Of a stretch of 40,436 nt of DNA, positions 31,989 to 40,340 are shown one piece after another. Origin of the DNA: an uncultured Eubacteriales bacterium (GTDB lineage: Bacteria; Bacillota; Clostridia; Lachnospirales; Lachnospiraceae); NCBI GenBank assembly GCA_949289145.1, contig CASEML010000046.1, positions 1 through 40,436 of the forward strand, written 5' to 3'. The notes under the pieces are model-generated. The model had not been told where the DNA came from. It saw nothing but the letters and a program-made list of their open reading frames with translations, and did no database searches. The position numbers and the translations under genes were made by a program. The first letter of the stretch is position 1. Each line of letters opens with the position of its first letter.

Positions 31989-32882
31989 TTATTGGTTAAA
32001 CTCTATTTCTATGGCACCCACATTACATTCTGCTGTCAGTTGTTTGTCTGCACCATGATCTGTTTCTTTGCTGAAATCCAGTCCACTGTACTGTTTTCCA
32101 TCCAACTTAATGCTTCCTACAGAACATTCCAAATCGTAATTATAGCTGTCTTTTGCCCCTTTCAGATTTAAATATGCATAGCCGGCGTCACAGTTCAAAT
32201 TAATATCAGATATTGTAGTTACGTTTCCTGCATAACACCTTCCAGCTTCACATTCTATCTCTAAACTTTCAGCCTCTAAATTGTCAATTTCAGCATTTCC
32301 GGCGCCAACAGAAAGTTCCATTGTTTTTTTCGCTTTTAGTGTGTTAAGCTGCAAATTTCCAGCACCAATTTCTATATCCATCACCTCCGCACTGAGAGAA
32401 TCACCGGTACAGGAACCTGCCCCTAAGGATAATTCAATTTCTTTTAGCTCCACCTTCTGTGGAATCACCAAAGTAATTTTGTTAGCTTTTTCTTTTCCCC
32501 AGCTCACTCCCCAGTAATCAAAATTACTTTCAATAGTAAGTACACCGTCTTCAACATAGCACTTGCTATAACCATATTTTTTATTATTTTTCACCTGCAC
32601 GCGATATTCTTCCACATCTTCGTACTTAATCTCCATCACACTGGCACCCATATCTAAATCCATACTTTTTACCTGACTGATTGGAAATGTATAATCCTGA
32701 TCTTCGTAATCATCTTCATCCCCATCGTAGGAATCCCTCACAGAAAAAGCAAACTCATTATTGTCTAGCATACTCAAAACTAACTGCATTCCTCCCTGCG
32801 CTGCCCCCACTGCCACCATGCAGAAGCCCAGCACAATACAGAGCAGGGCAATACATAAAACAACCCTATAAAACTTTTTCAT
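31989..32882 (-). CDS. DUF4097 (toastrack) beta-strand repeat protein, membrane anchored
   Basis: A 297-residue protein with an N-terminal membrane helix (FYRVVLCIALLCIVLGFCMVAVGAA) and an outer or cytosolic beta-helix of DUF4097 type. The repeats are visible as successive (L/I)xxGAG or xxDAG turns about 20 residues apart: LSLGAGSCTG, IEIGAGNLQL, LSVGAGNAEI, CEAGRCYAGN, CDAGYAYLNL, CSVGSIKL. Such proteins accompany PspC and HAAS proteins in envelope-stress operons. The start at 32882 overlaps the HAAS gene by 17 bases. Confidence 0.82.
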   Translation of the reverse strand: MKKFYRVVLCIALLCIVLGFCMVAVGAAQGGMQLVLSMLDNNEFAFSVRDSYDGDEDDYEDQDYTFPISQVKSMDLDMGASVMEIKYEDVEEYRVQVKNNKKYGYSKCYVEDGVLTIESNFDYWGVSWGKEKANKITLVIPQKVELKEIELSLGAGSCTGDSLSAEVMDIEIGAGNLQLNTLKAKKTMELSVGAGNAEIDNLEAESLEIECEAGRCYAGNVTTISDINLNCDAGYAYLNLKGAKDSYNYDLECSVGSIKLDGKQYSGLDFSKETDHGADKQLTAECNVGAIEIEFNQ

Positions 32883-33522
32883 TGACACCCCTCTCCCTTC
32901 TTCCAAAAATTCTTTGGATCAGCCACTGAATTCCTTTGAACACGGCAGGAATCAACACAGCAAAGCTCCAAATTACCAAAAGGAGTAGTAATAAGCCAAG
33001 TCCAAACAAAAGAATTCCCACTCCCATGGCTGTAACTCCCGCAATCGGTGATACCACAATCTTAAGCGCACCTGCCACTGCCACCACAACACCGACCACA
33101 AGAAAGCTAACCATAACAGCTATAACCGCAATTACAATCCCAAGCAAAGCACATATAACTCCAATCAAAACACCTAGCAAGCCTAACAGCACACCGCCCC
33201 ACAACGGTGAGGTAAAGACTGCAAGGATAATCAGCAGAATTATCTTAGAAGTGTCCATTTTACCTTTTGGCTGCACCGTCTGCACTTTATTTCCTTCTTT
33301 TTTAAAATAACCTTCCTCCCACGAAGTATCATTCTCCAGACCGGCACGTATATTTTCTGCAATGACCTCCGGTGTTTCCATATCTTCCGGTATGTTGCCA
33401 TAATCACTAATGCCCGCTTCTTCAAAATACTCTTCGTAATACTGTATGGCACTATCCCGCTCCGTCTTTGGAATATCACTTAAAAGATTATTTAATTTTT
33501 CCAAAAACTCCTGCTTAGTCAT
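32866..33522 (-). CDS. HAAS (DUF1700) membrane protein
   Basis: This 218-residue protein begins with a HAAS domain (MTKQEFLEKLNNLLSDIPKT, ERDSAIQYYEEYFEEAG) of about 65 residues, then a linker and a long hydrophobic block from about 90 to 200 that makes three or four membrane helices. HAAS proteins are nearly always encoded next to a PadR regulator. The ATG overlaps the padR stop by eight bases and its own 3' end overlaps the DUF4097 gene, so four genes are translated as a chain. Confidence 0.87.
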   Translation of the reverse strand: MTKQEFLEKLNNLLSDIPKTERDSAIQYYEEYFEEAGISDYGNIPEDMETPEVIAENIRAGLENDTSWEEGYFKKEGNKVQTVQPKGKMDTSKIILLIILAVFTSPLWGGVLLGLLGVLIGVICALLGIVIAVIAVMVSFLVVGVVVAVAGALKIVVSPIAGVTAMGVGILLFGLGLLLLLLVIWSFAVLIPAVFKGIQWLIQRIFGRRERGVNEKVL

Positions 33523-33841
33523 CTTTTAATCCTCCTTCAAACATCATGGTTATTTTCCCTGAATATCGGATCCATTCCTTTTTGTATTCTTCCAGCATTA
33601 TTCTCCCCTTCTCTGTAAGCTTATAATATCTTCTGTTTCTTCCACCATGCTGTTCATCATACACCTCTAAGCAGTCATCTTTCTGGAGTCTCCGCAGCAC
33701 AGGATATAATGTTGACTCAGATATTTCAAGAACTGATCTTACTTCCTGGGTAATGCTGTACCCATAGGCTCCTTTCCTCGTTCTTGAAACAACTGAAAGC
33801 ACAATGGCATCCAGAAGTGTGGAACCTGTATTAAATACCAT
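33515..33841 (-). CDS. PadR-family transcriptional regulator
   Basis: A 108-residue winged-helix regulator, with the recognition region YGYSITQEVRSVLEISESTL and YPVLRRLQKDDCLEVYDEQH, then the beta-wing GGRNRRYYKLTEKGR. PadR proteins repress nearby genes until an envelope or drug signal is felt. It heads the four-gene unit and probably represses its own promoter through the palindrome upstream. The start at 33841 has AAGGAT two bases before the ATG; an earlier ATG eight codons upstream lacks a site. Confidence 0.9.
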   Translation of the reverse strand: MVFNTGSTLLDAIVLSVVSRTRKGAYGYSITQEVRSVLEISESTLYPVLRRLQKDDCLEVYDEQHGGRNRRYYKLTEKGRIMLEEYKKEWIRYSGKITMMFEGGLKDD

Positions 33842-33926
33842 ATCCTTATCCTTTCTGAAATACAATCGCTTTTTGTTTCTTAATAATATTATTTTTTATA
33901 ATATTATATGTCGTATAATATATATT

Positions 33927-33963
33927 ATATGATATATAATATCATATTCCACGCAGTTGTCAA
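33927..33963 (-). promoter_or_regulatory. padR promoter with palindromic operator
   Basis: Minus strand: -35 TTGACA (33958-33963), 16-bp spacer, -10 TATTAT (33936-33941). A perfect inverted repeat ATATGATAT (33927-33935) / ATATCATAT (33939-33947) covers the -10. The 60 bp further downstream are almost pure A/T with repeated TATAATAT. Autorepression by PadR is inferred. Confidence 0.65.
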
Positions 33964-34020
33964 GCTTTTTTAGGGAAACAGTTGTATCACTGCGCCTCGC
34001 AAACTCCAAAATGTAAATTG

Positions 34021-36408
34021 TTAGTTTCTTTTTACTGCCTTGCGGCATTTCCGGTAGACTCCTCTCATGAACCATACCTCTCTATCACTCATCTCCTTTT
34101 CACCATAGGCAGAAGCCAGTGCCATATTGACCACTGTCTGTACCTGTCTATCTTCCATTTCCGGCAAAACCTTTTTTAACCATTGATAAAATTCCGGCGA
34201 AGTGGAACGTACTTCCTTTGGCATTCCTGCAACTTGAAGTATTTCATGAACCATACAGAATAAAGACAAAAGTTTTTCATTTGATGTTTCTTTCCTACCA
34301 TAACCACGTCTTTTTAATTCATATCTTACTTTCCTGTAAGCTAAAAATATAAAAATGATTGCAAACAATAAAAGAATGACTCCCCCTAGGTACCAACGGA
34401 TCCTTGCATAGGCCAGCTGTTCTTGCAAAACTTCTTCCTCCTCTTCCTCCTCATATAGCTCCTCTGTTTTCGTCTCTTGACCTTCACTTTCCCTTTCGCT
34501 TTCCTCAGCTTCCGTCTCAGCTCCATAAATATTCTGCAACACTCCAATATTACCCGGTGTAGTTTCCACAGGAATCCAACCGATGCCCTCTAGGTAAATC
34601 TCCGCCCAGGCATGGGAATTATCTGACTGCAGCAATGCCGTATAATTTCCATCTGCATCCATAGTAAAGATGCTCTCAGGTGCTGCATAACCAGTCACAT
34701 AACGGGAAGGCACACCAAACATACGAAACATCAGTACCGCCGTAGACGCAAAATGGGCACTGTAGCCCTCCTTGGATTCATACAGAAAATACTGCACGAA
34801 ATCCTTATTTTTAGGAAGCTTTGGCACTTCAATATTATATTTATAATTACTTACCAAAAAGGTAGTCACATAACGGACAATTTTTTCCACATCATCATTT
34901 CTAATATTTTCTGCCTGGCACTGTCCCTGTAATTCTTCGAAACCATCGGGCACTGTCAGATAATTCTGCCGCACATAGGCTCCATATTCTGATTCTACCC
35001 GGTCAAGAATCTCCTCTTCCTCTGGTTCACTGCGCCCATTCATGGTTTCTATATAAGTGCTGATAGGAAAATAAGAAATCTCATCTACAGCTTTGCTCTG
35101 ACTTCTAATACTACCATCTCCCTGACTGATCTGATAATAATCATTTAAGTAACTGCAATAGGGAACAAAAGTATAATTATCCCCTGCATTCACATTCTGT
35201 ACTGTCAGAATACCCATGGCAATATCCACGCCTTCTTTGGATTCCTGATAAAGCTGGCGCAAAAACGGAAGATTTTGAATATAAATTCTTGGATTATCTT
35301 CTGTATGCCAATAAATCGCTGCATTGTCAAATCTCTCTTCCGGAAGTTCCGACCACCTATCCCCTTCGTAAACACTTCCTATATATCCTTTTAGATAAAG
35401 GGTTTCCTTTGGTTCTATGGTAGAAGTCACAATCAAGTCATCCAAATTGGTCAGCGAGTAGCCCGCTGACTCACCAAGTCCTCCTTCTTCCACACCGCCG
35501 CCCACAGTCTGAACCCTCAAATTCCACTTTCCTCCGGTGATCACAGGAAGATACTCTACTGCAATCCCCACAACTTTACTTTGCAAAACGGCGCCCCATT
35601 TCTGTACTGCCGCAATTCTATCCGGCAATAAAGGCATCAGCACATACAAGCTGATGCAGGCAGAAAAAGCCACACAGAATGCTGAGATACAAGCAGACTT
35701 TTTCTGTACCGACCGCAGACACTGCTTATTCTTCTCCTCCTCTGCATCTTCTAAATGATTTCTTCCATTTTTACTTCTTAGTGCATATTCCTGTGCCATG
35801 CACCCTGCAAAATGAAGCAGTACCAAAAGAAGCGAAACTCCATTTACATACCTCCCCATCAAGACCACCACCATAAAAATTGGAAACTCAATGAAGAATA
35901 CCGCCAATAAATCCGTTTTCACTATGGAGGCAAAAGATAAAATCAATATGACAATAAGGATAAGAAGAGAAAAGAACAAAGTAAGTCTGCCTTCATCTAA
36001 TATCTGCTCTTGCACTACCACTTGACTCTGATAACGCACATTAAATGATGTTATCACTCCCCGCAATAAATCTAAAAATCCCGATTTCATAAAATTGCCG
36101 TTGGTCAATATAAATAACAATACAGTACCCACACCTGCCCCATAAGTGTATTGCTTATATTTTTCAGATATATTTACCGAAAAAAATATAGCTGCCGCCA
36201 ATGTCAGTATTGCCGTCACCAAATAAAGCACCCATACGTGGCAGGGAAAGGAAAATGCCGTAAAAAATCCTATGACAATCCCCTCAGTTCCCAAAAACAG
36301 CAGGATAAGATCTACAAGAAAACAGCGAAAAGGAAAAAGAGGCTTCCCTTCCCGCTGAATCATCTGCTGCTCTCCCGGCTGTATGCCACTATTTAATTTC
36401 TCTGCCAT
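34021..36408 (-). CDS. Multi-pass transglutaminase-like protein (TgpA-type) with altered triad
   Basis: A 795-residue protein. Residues about 30-210 hold six hydrophobic helices (DUF3488-like); about 240-500 is a large outside region; the transglutaminase core is at 530-620; one more helix lies near 675, followed by a cytosolic DUF4129-like tail. The core reads GYSAHFAS where active enzymes have a Cys before (x)H(Y/F)AS: codon AGT at 34759-34761 gives Ser550. His is kept (SHAWAEIYLEGIGW, His599), but the Asp is Glu615 (WIPVETTPG). A Glu-rich linker precedes the last helix. I start at 36408, overlapping DUF58 by 20 bases; an ATG at 36465 with a better binding site is possible and would overlap 77 bases. 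Confidence 0.85.
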   Translation of the reverse strand: MAEKLNSGIQPGEQQMIQREGKPLFPFRCFLVDLILLFLGTEGIVIGFFTAFSFPCHVWVLYLVTAILTLAAAIFFSVNISEKYKQYTYGAGVGTVLLFILTNGNFMKSGFLDLLRGVITSFNVRYQSQVVVQEQILDEGRLTLFFSLLILIVILILSFASIVKTDLLAVFFIEFPIFMVVVLMGRYVNGVSLLLVLLHFAGCMAQEYALRSKNGRNHLEDAEEEKNKQCLRSVQKKSACISAFCVAFSACISLYVLMPLLPDRIAAVQKWGAVLQSKVVGIAVEYLPVITGGKWNLRVQTVGGGVEEGGLGESAGYSLTNLDDLIVTSTIEPKETLYLKGYIGSVYEGDRWSELPEERFDNAAIYWHTEDNPRIYIQNLPFLRQLYQESKEGVDIAMGILTVQNVNAGDNYTFVPYCSYLNDYYQISQGDGSIRSQSKAVDEISYFPISTYIETMNGRSEPEEEEILDRVESEYGAYVRQNYLTVPDGFEELQGQCQAENIRNDDVEKIVRYVTTFLVSNYKYNIEVPKLPKNKDFVQYFLYESKEGYSAHFASTAVLMFRMFGVPSRYVTGYAAPESIFTMDADGNYTALLQSDNSHAWAEIYLEGIGWIPVETTPGNIGVLQNIYGAETEAEESERESEGQETKTEELYEEEEEEEVLQEQLAYARIRWYLGGVILLLFAIIFIFLAYRKVRYELKRRGYGRKETSNEKLLSLFCMVHEILQVAGMPKEVRSTSPEFYQWLKKVLPEMEDRQVQTVVNMALASAYGEKEMSDREVWFMRGVYRKCRKAVKRN

Positions 36409-37411
36409 CTTCCCAGTAGACTTTTCCCTCCAGATCCATCTGGATAGCATGAACTTTTTCTTCATTTACAACCTTCTCCTTAAAATATGCAGTATCCACC
36501 GTTCTGCCACACACCACAGTATTGATCAATATCATTTGATACTCAAGAAAATTTTCTTCCTCTTCAATAAAAAGCGTAATCTCCTGATTCTCTCTGTTCC
36601 ACACAACAAAATGGGGCACCCCCCATTTTAAAATTTCCCAGGAAAGAGAAGACGCCTTATCCAAAAATAAGTCCAATTCCTCCCTTGAAAACTTCCGTTC
36701 TCTCTCCTTTTGAAAATTCAGACTTATCATAACTCCGCTTTCCGATGTTTTAAGATATTCCCGCAACAGCAAAATATCCATTTTTGCTGTCAGCTTCCAG
36801 TGAATCCAGCGTAAATCATCTCCATCACGGAATTCTCTGACCTCATAGGTTTCGTATACATCTTCCCCATACTTTCCCTCAAAATCCCCTGCTTCCGCCA
36901 GTGCATCTGCCATTGGAACATTGGTCCATGGAAGTATATACATTTCCTTTTTTACAGATTCTATCCGGCATTTTCCATGAAAAATCCCAAAATAATCACT
37001 AACCAGCAGCTTTTCCAGATAAAAAGACACCACACCACAATGGAGGGTTTTCAAGTATGCCTCCAGACAGATTTCACCACCGTTTTCCACCATACCTGAT
37101 ACACGCATACGTCCCCCATTTCCCGAATCAGAATCCTTATAGACAATCCATGCCTCTATCTGTGTAGCCGGAAGCTTTCCCCAATTCCTTACAATAACAG
37201 GGATTCGCACAGAGTCTCCTCTGGTAATCAGATTTTCAGACAGCTGAATCCTTCCCCATAAGTGGGTTTTCAGATACAGCATCTGAAGCACCAGAAAAAT
37301 CCCCATAACCACTGAAGTTCCCAATACAAAAGTTGCATAGGCACTATCTGACATCAGATAAAACAAAATTACAATTCCTAAAAACAATACAAATACAACT
37401 TTATTTTTCAT
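36389..37411 (-). CDS. DUF58-domain protein
   Basis: A 340-residue protein with two N-terminal membrane helices (VVFVLFLGIVILFYLM and ATFVLGTSVVMGIFLVLQ) and the DUF58 hallmark EVREFRDGDDLRWIHWKLTAK near residue 195, within a von Willebrand A-like fold. DUF58 proteins are partners of MoxR ATPases and usually lie with a TgpA-type transglutaminase, as here. It overlaps MoxR by 11 bases and the next gene by 20. It likely acts at the cytosolic face of the membrane; the molecular role is not known. Confidence 0.88.
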   Translation of the reverse strand: MKNKVVFVLFLGIVILFYLMSDSAYATFVLGTSVVMGIFLVLQMLYLKTHLWGRIQLSENLITRGDSVRIPVIVRNWGKLPATQIEAWIVYKDSDSGNGGRMRVSGMVENGGEICLEAYLKTLHCGVVSFYLEKLLVSDYFGIFHGKCRIESVKKEMYILPWTNVPMADALAEAGDFEGKYGEDVYETYEVREFRDGDDLRWIHWKLTAKMDILLLREYLKTSESGVMISLNFQKERERKFSREELDLFLDKASSLSWEILKWGVPHFVVWNRENQEITLFIEEEENFLEYQMILINTVVCGRTVDTAYFKEKVVNEEKVHAIQMDLEGKVYWEDGREIK

Positions 37412-38348
37412 ATTTATCTTCCGGTCTAGGCATCCTTACCTGATTCAAAATTTCCTGGATTACCTGTTCTGTGCTTATCCGCTTCATTCTGGTCTGATGT
37501 GCCATCTTCAGCCTGTGTCGTGCCACGTCTGGAAATACCACATACACATCCTCTGGTATCACAAAACGCCTTCCTGCTACATAAGCCGCTGCCCTTGCCA
37601 TCTTAGCCACCGCAATGGAACCTCTGGTACTTAACCCCAGCTGAATCTGTTCATGATTTCTAGTGGCATCTGACAACGCAATAATATAATCCATAATCCT
37701 ATCATGCATATAAATGGTCTTCACTCTTTCCTGCATATCCATCAGTTCCTGTTCTGTTATCACCGCATGAATATCCTCTAAGATGCCCTTTCTCTCCCAA
37801 TCCTTTAAAACACTCTTCTCATCTTCTTTTTCCAAATATCCCATAACAATACATATCAAAAATCTGTCTAACTGAGATTCCGGCAGCATCTGGGTACCGG
37901 CAGCACCTACCGGATTTTCTGTAGCAATCACAAAAAAAGGCTGGGGAACCGGGTGATTCACACCATCCACCGTAACTGCATATTCTTCCATTACCTCTAA
38001 AAGCGCAGACTGTGTCTTTGCAGACGTACGGTTAATCTCATCTGCCAGCAAAACATTACACATAACCGCACCCTCATGATACAAAAAATTTTCAGTTTCC
38101 TTGTCATAAGAGGAAAATCCTGTAATATCCGATGGCAGTACATCCGGTGTAAACTGCACACGATTCTGCTGTAAACCCATTGCTTTGGCAAATGCAAGAG
38201 CAAGCGTAGTCTTTCCTACTCCGGGAATATCTTCTATCAATACATGTCCCTGAGCAAGCACCGCCATCATTACCTTTTGAATACACATATCCTTTCCCAC
38301 AATGGCCTTCTTCACTTCTTCCATAATTAAATCAATTTTTCTCTGCAT
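37401..38348 (-). CDS. MoxR-family AAA+ ATPase
   Basis: The 315-residue ATPase has Walker A GVGKTTLALAFAKAMGL near 42, Walker B VLLADEINRTSAKTQSALLE near 105, sensor 1 FFVIATENPVG near 138 and the C-terminal lid with STRGSIAVAKMARAAAYVAGR. MoxR proteins act as chaperones for metal or protein-complex assembly and pair with DUF58 proteins. Its ATG directly follows the stop of the second sortase with no gap, and its end overlaps DUF58, placing it in the middle of a five-gene chain. Confidence 0.93.
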   Translation of the reverse strand: MQRKIDLIMEEVKKAIVGKDMCIQKVMMAVLAQGHVLIEDIPGVGKTTLALAFAKAMGLQQNRVQFTPDVLPSDITGFSSYDKETENFLYHEGAVMCNVLLADEINRTSAKTQSALLEVMEEYAVTVDGVNHPVPQPFFVIATENPVGAAGTQMLPESQLDRFLICIVMGYLEKEDEKSVLKDWERKGILEDIHAVITEQELMDMQERVKTIYMHDRIMDYIIALSDATRNHEQIQLGLSTRGSIAVAKMARAAAYVAGRRFVIPEDVYVVFPDVARHRLKMAHQTRMKRISTEQVIQEILNQVRMPRPEDKYEK

Positions 38349-39323
38349 CTACCTTTCCCTCTTTCTCTTTGATTTTATGAAGCCCGCAATTCCACTGATA
38401 CAAATATACAATAAAATCGCTGCTCCCACAAGGGTTCCATATTTTTCTAATAAAATTTGTGTTTCCGAGTAATGAATTCCCGCTGCTTCCAATAATTCAT
38501 CCGCTACCGGAGTTAATTCTTCGCTTGTTTCTTCCCTGCTTTGTGCTGCCTCCTGCAAATCTTCCTCCCGGCTGGCTTCCTCTTCGAAAGAGCGTACAGC
38601 TTTTACCATGTACCGGTGGGTATTTTTCGTATAAGGATGGCAAGTAAGTAAAGTTACTAAATCTTCTTCCGGTTCAATTAAAATCTTATCAATCTCATTT
38701 GGCAGAATAATCTGAATTTCCGATACTCGGTATATCAATGTATCAAAAGGGGTAGTCACCTGAATCTTATCTCCTATCTGTAACAGCTGGATATTGCGAA
38801 ACATAGGAGTGGAACCTCCCCCCCTATGGGCCGCTATTACCGTATTGGTGTTATTGCCCCCTAAAGGCATGGAAGTCTGCCCTAAAATTGCCGCCCCTTT
38901 TTTCATATTGTCTTTGGTGGCTCCAAGATACAGCGGAAGCTCTACTTCCATTCTTGGAATCCATAATACTCCAATCACATTTTCCTGCAACCCATATTCT
39001 TTCAATTCAAAACAACTGTCTTCATAAGAAAAGGCATCTTTTAGTCCCGACTGTTTTTCCTGCCAGATTCGCTGATTGTATGACCAAAGGTCCTGATACA
39101 GTCTGTCCAAAGACTTCTTTAAGTCTGTTTCTTCCCCTTCTTCTGAATCCAACTGCTGTATTTGATCCTGCTCCCGATAAGTTTTCGTTTCCTGTTCAAA
39201 CTCCCTTATCACAGCATTCCTCTCATATATTCCATACATAAGACTAATCCTTGGATACATACATACACATGCCCCCAGAATGATAATAAGAACAGATATT
39301 CCTCGCAATAATTTCCGAATCAC
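38349..39323 (-). CDS. Class C sortase (second copy)
   Basis: A 324-residue pilus-type sortase. It has an N-terminal membrane helix (GISVLIIILGACVCMYPRISL), a coil-rich lead segment, the catalytic His in VIAAHRGGG near 168, the catalytic Cys in VTLLTCHPY near 229, Arg in NTHRYMVKAVRSF near 238, and a C-terminal helix (YGTLVGAAILLYICISGIAGF) followed by KSKRKRER. Class C enzymes polymerise pilins through LPXTG-like motifs and Lys side chains on the outer membrane face. A lid motif is not obvious. The start overlaps the first sortase by four bases (ATGA). Confidence 0.87.
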   Translation of the reverse strand: MIRKLLRGISVLIIILGACVCMYPRISLMYGIYERNAVIREFEQETKTYREQDQIQQLDSEEGEETDLKKSLDRLYQDLWSYNQRIWQEKQSGLKDAFSYEDSCFELKEYGLQENVIGVLWIPRMEVELPLYLGATKDNMKKGAAILGQTSMPLGGNNTNTVIAAHRGGGSTPMFRNIQLLQIGDKIQVTTPFDTLIYRVSEIQIILPNEIDKILIEPEEDLVTLLTCHPYTKNTHRYMVKAVRSFEEEASREEDLQEAAQSREETSEELTPVADELLEAAGIHYSETQILLEKYGTLVGAAILLYICISGIAGFIKSKRKRER

Positions 39324-40207
39324 TTCCTATGCTCTCCTTTTTCCCTTCTCCTTTTTTGCTTTTTCAGACTTTTCCTAATAAGAAGGATCATAGTCAAAAA
39401 CTCCACGCCAATCACCACAACTGCGGCCGCCAAAAGTACCGGCCACACATCAATAAAACGTTTTACTACCATACCGGTACTAAAGCCCTGATATTCATCG
39501 CTAGATGTTTCCTCTTCTCCAGTATAAGGAACTCTAACCCCTCTGAGAATCAGACGATGGGAATTGATGGCATATGGAGTACAGGTAACTAAGGAACAGT
39601 AATCCTTTCCTCCGATTACTTTTAAATCACTGGTGTCATTTGGCTCTACCACCTTAATCTGGTCTACCTGATATGCCAGCACTTCATCTAAAACATGCAG
39701 ATAAAACTTATCTCCCTTTTCTACCTTATCAAGATCGGTAAAAAGCACTGCATTTGGCATACCTCTGTGCCCTGTCAGTACACTATGTGTCCCCTCTCCC
39801 CCTAGAGGGAATGAAGATTGTTCGATATATCCTACTCCTTTTGCCAGCACTTGGGCACTGGTTCCATAGTAAATAGGAAGATTTACATCTATTTTGGGAA
39901 TAGTTATGTACCCTAGAGCACTCCCGATTCCCAGCATATCCAAATAGCTTGTTCCGCCATTCCTCCACTGCCCGTTCTCGTCTTTGGTTACTGCTACCTG
40001 TAGCTGACTGTTATAATTTTCGGCCGCTTCTTTAATGGCATCAATTTCCTCCTGCTCCATACTCATAACTTCTTCTTGGTATTCCTCAATTACTTTTGTA
40101 GCATTGCTGTTATATAAAATATTACTGAAGAAGGGATACATTGCAATTGCGAGGCCAGAGACTATCATCAAAATCGCTCCTATTTTCTTTATCTTTTTCA
40201 TAGCCAT
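39320..40207 (-). CDS. Class C sortase (first copy)
   Basis: A 295-residue sortase. An N-terminal helix (IGAILMIVSGLAIAMYPFF) is followed by the catalytic His in SVLTGHRGMPNAVLFTDLD near 146, Cys in CSLVTCTPYAINSHRLILRG near 208 with Arg at the end, and a C-terminal helix (WPVLLAAAVVVIGVEFLTMIL) with a basic tail. It is the usual SrtC architecture. GGAGGG lies three bases before the ATG at 40207 and nine before one at 40201; either may be used. Only 33 bases separate it from the IS1182 end, so its original upstream partners, possibly pilin genes, are beyond or lost. No LPXTG protein is in the window. Confidence 0.88.
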   Translation of the reverse strand: MAMKKIKKIGAILMIVSGLAIAMYPFFSNILYNSNATKVIEEYQEEVMSMEQEEIDAIKEAAENYNSQLQVAVTKDENGQWRNGGTSYLDMLGIGSALGYITIPKIDVNLPIYYGTSAQVLAKGVGYIEQSSFPLGGEGTHSVLTGHRGMPNAVLFTDLDKVEKGDKFYLHVLDEVLAYQVDQIKVVEPNDTSDLKVIGGKDYCSLVTCTPYAINSHRLILRGVRVPYTGEEETSSDEYQGFSTGMVVKRFIDVWPVLLAAAVVVIGVEFLTMILLIRKSLKKQKRRREKGEHRK

Positions 40208-40240
40208 CTCCCTCCTTTGATTGTTTATCTTTCACGAGGT

Positions 40241-40275
40241 GGGGCTGTCGCACTAAGTAATTAGTGCGCAGCTCC
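40241..40275 (+). mobile_element. End of an IS1182-type element (terminal hairpin)
   Basis: GGGGCTGTCGC at 40241 matches the terminal repeats I remember for IS1182 elements of Clostridia. The first 35 bases fold on themselves: GGGGCTG pairs with CAGCTCC (one G-T pair) and GCACTAA with TTAGTGC around a GTAA loop, followed by TTTTCT. On the plus strand this is an intrinsic-terminator shape that would stop transcription entering the element. The other end and target duplication lie outside the window. Confidence 0.72.
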
Positions 40276-40287
40276 TTTTCTGTGCAA
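40258..40287 (-). promoter_or_regulatory. Possible outward promoter from the IS end
   Basis: Minus strand: TTGCAC (40282-40287), 18-bp spacer, TAATTA (40258-40263). It points to the sortase operon, which otherwise has only 33 bp of non-IS DNA upstream. Both hexamers are one or two bases from consensus, so it is a weak prediction. Confidence 0.35.
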
Positions 40288-40340
40288 AAAAATAATTGCC
40301 AAACCTCGAAAGAATTCGGCAGTTGGTGTAAAATATAAGT

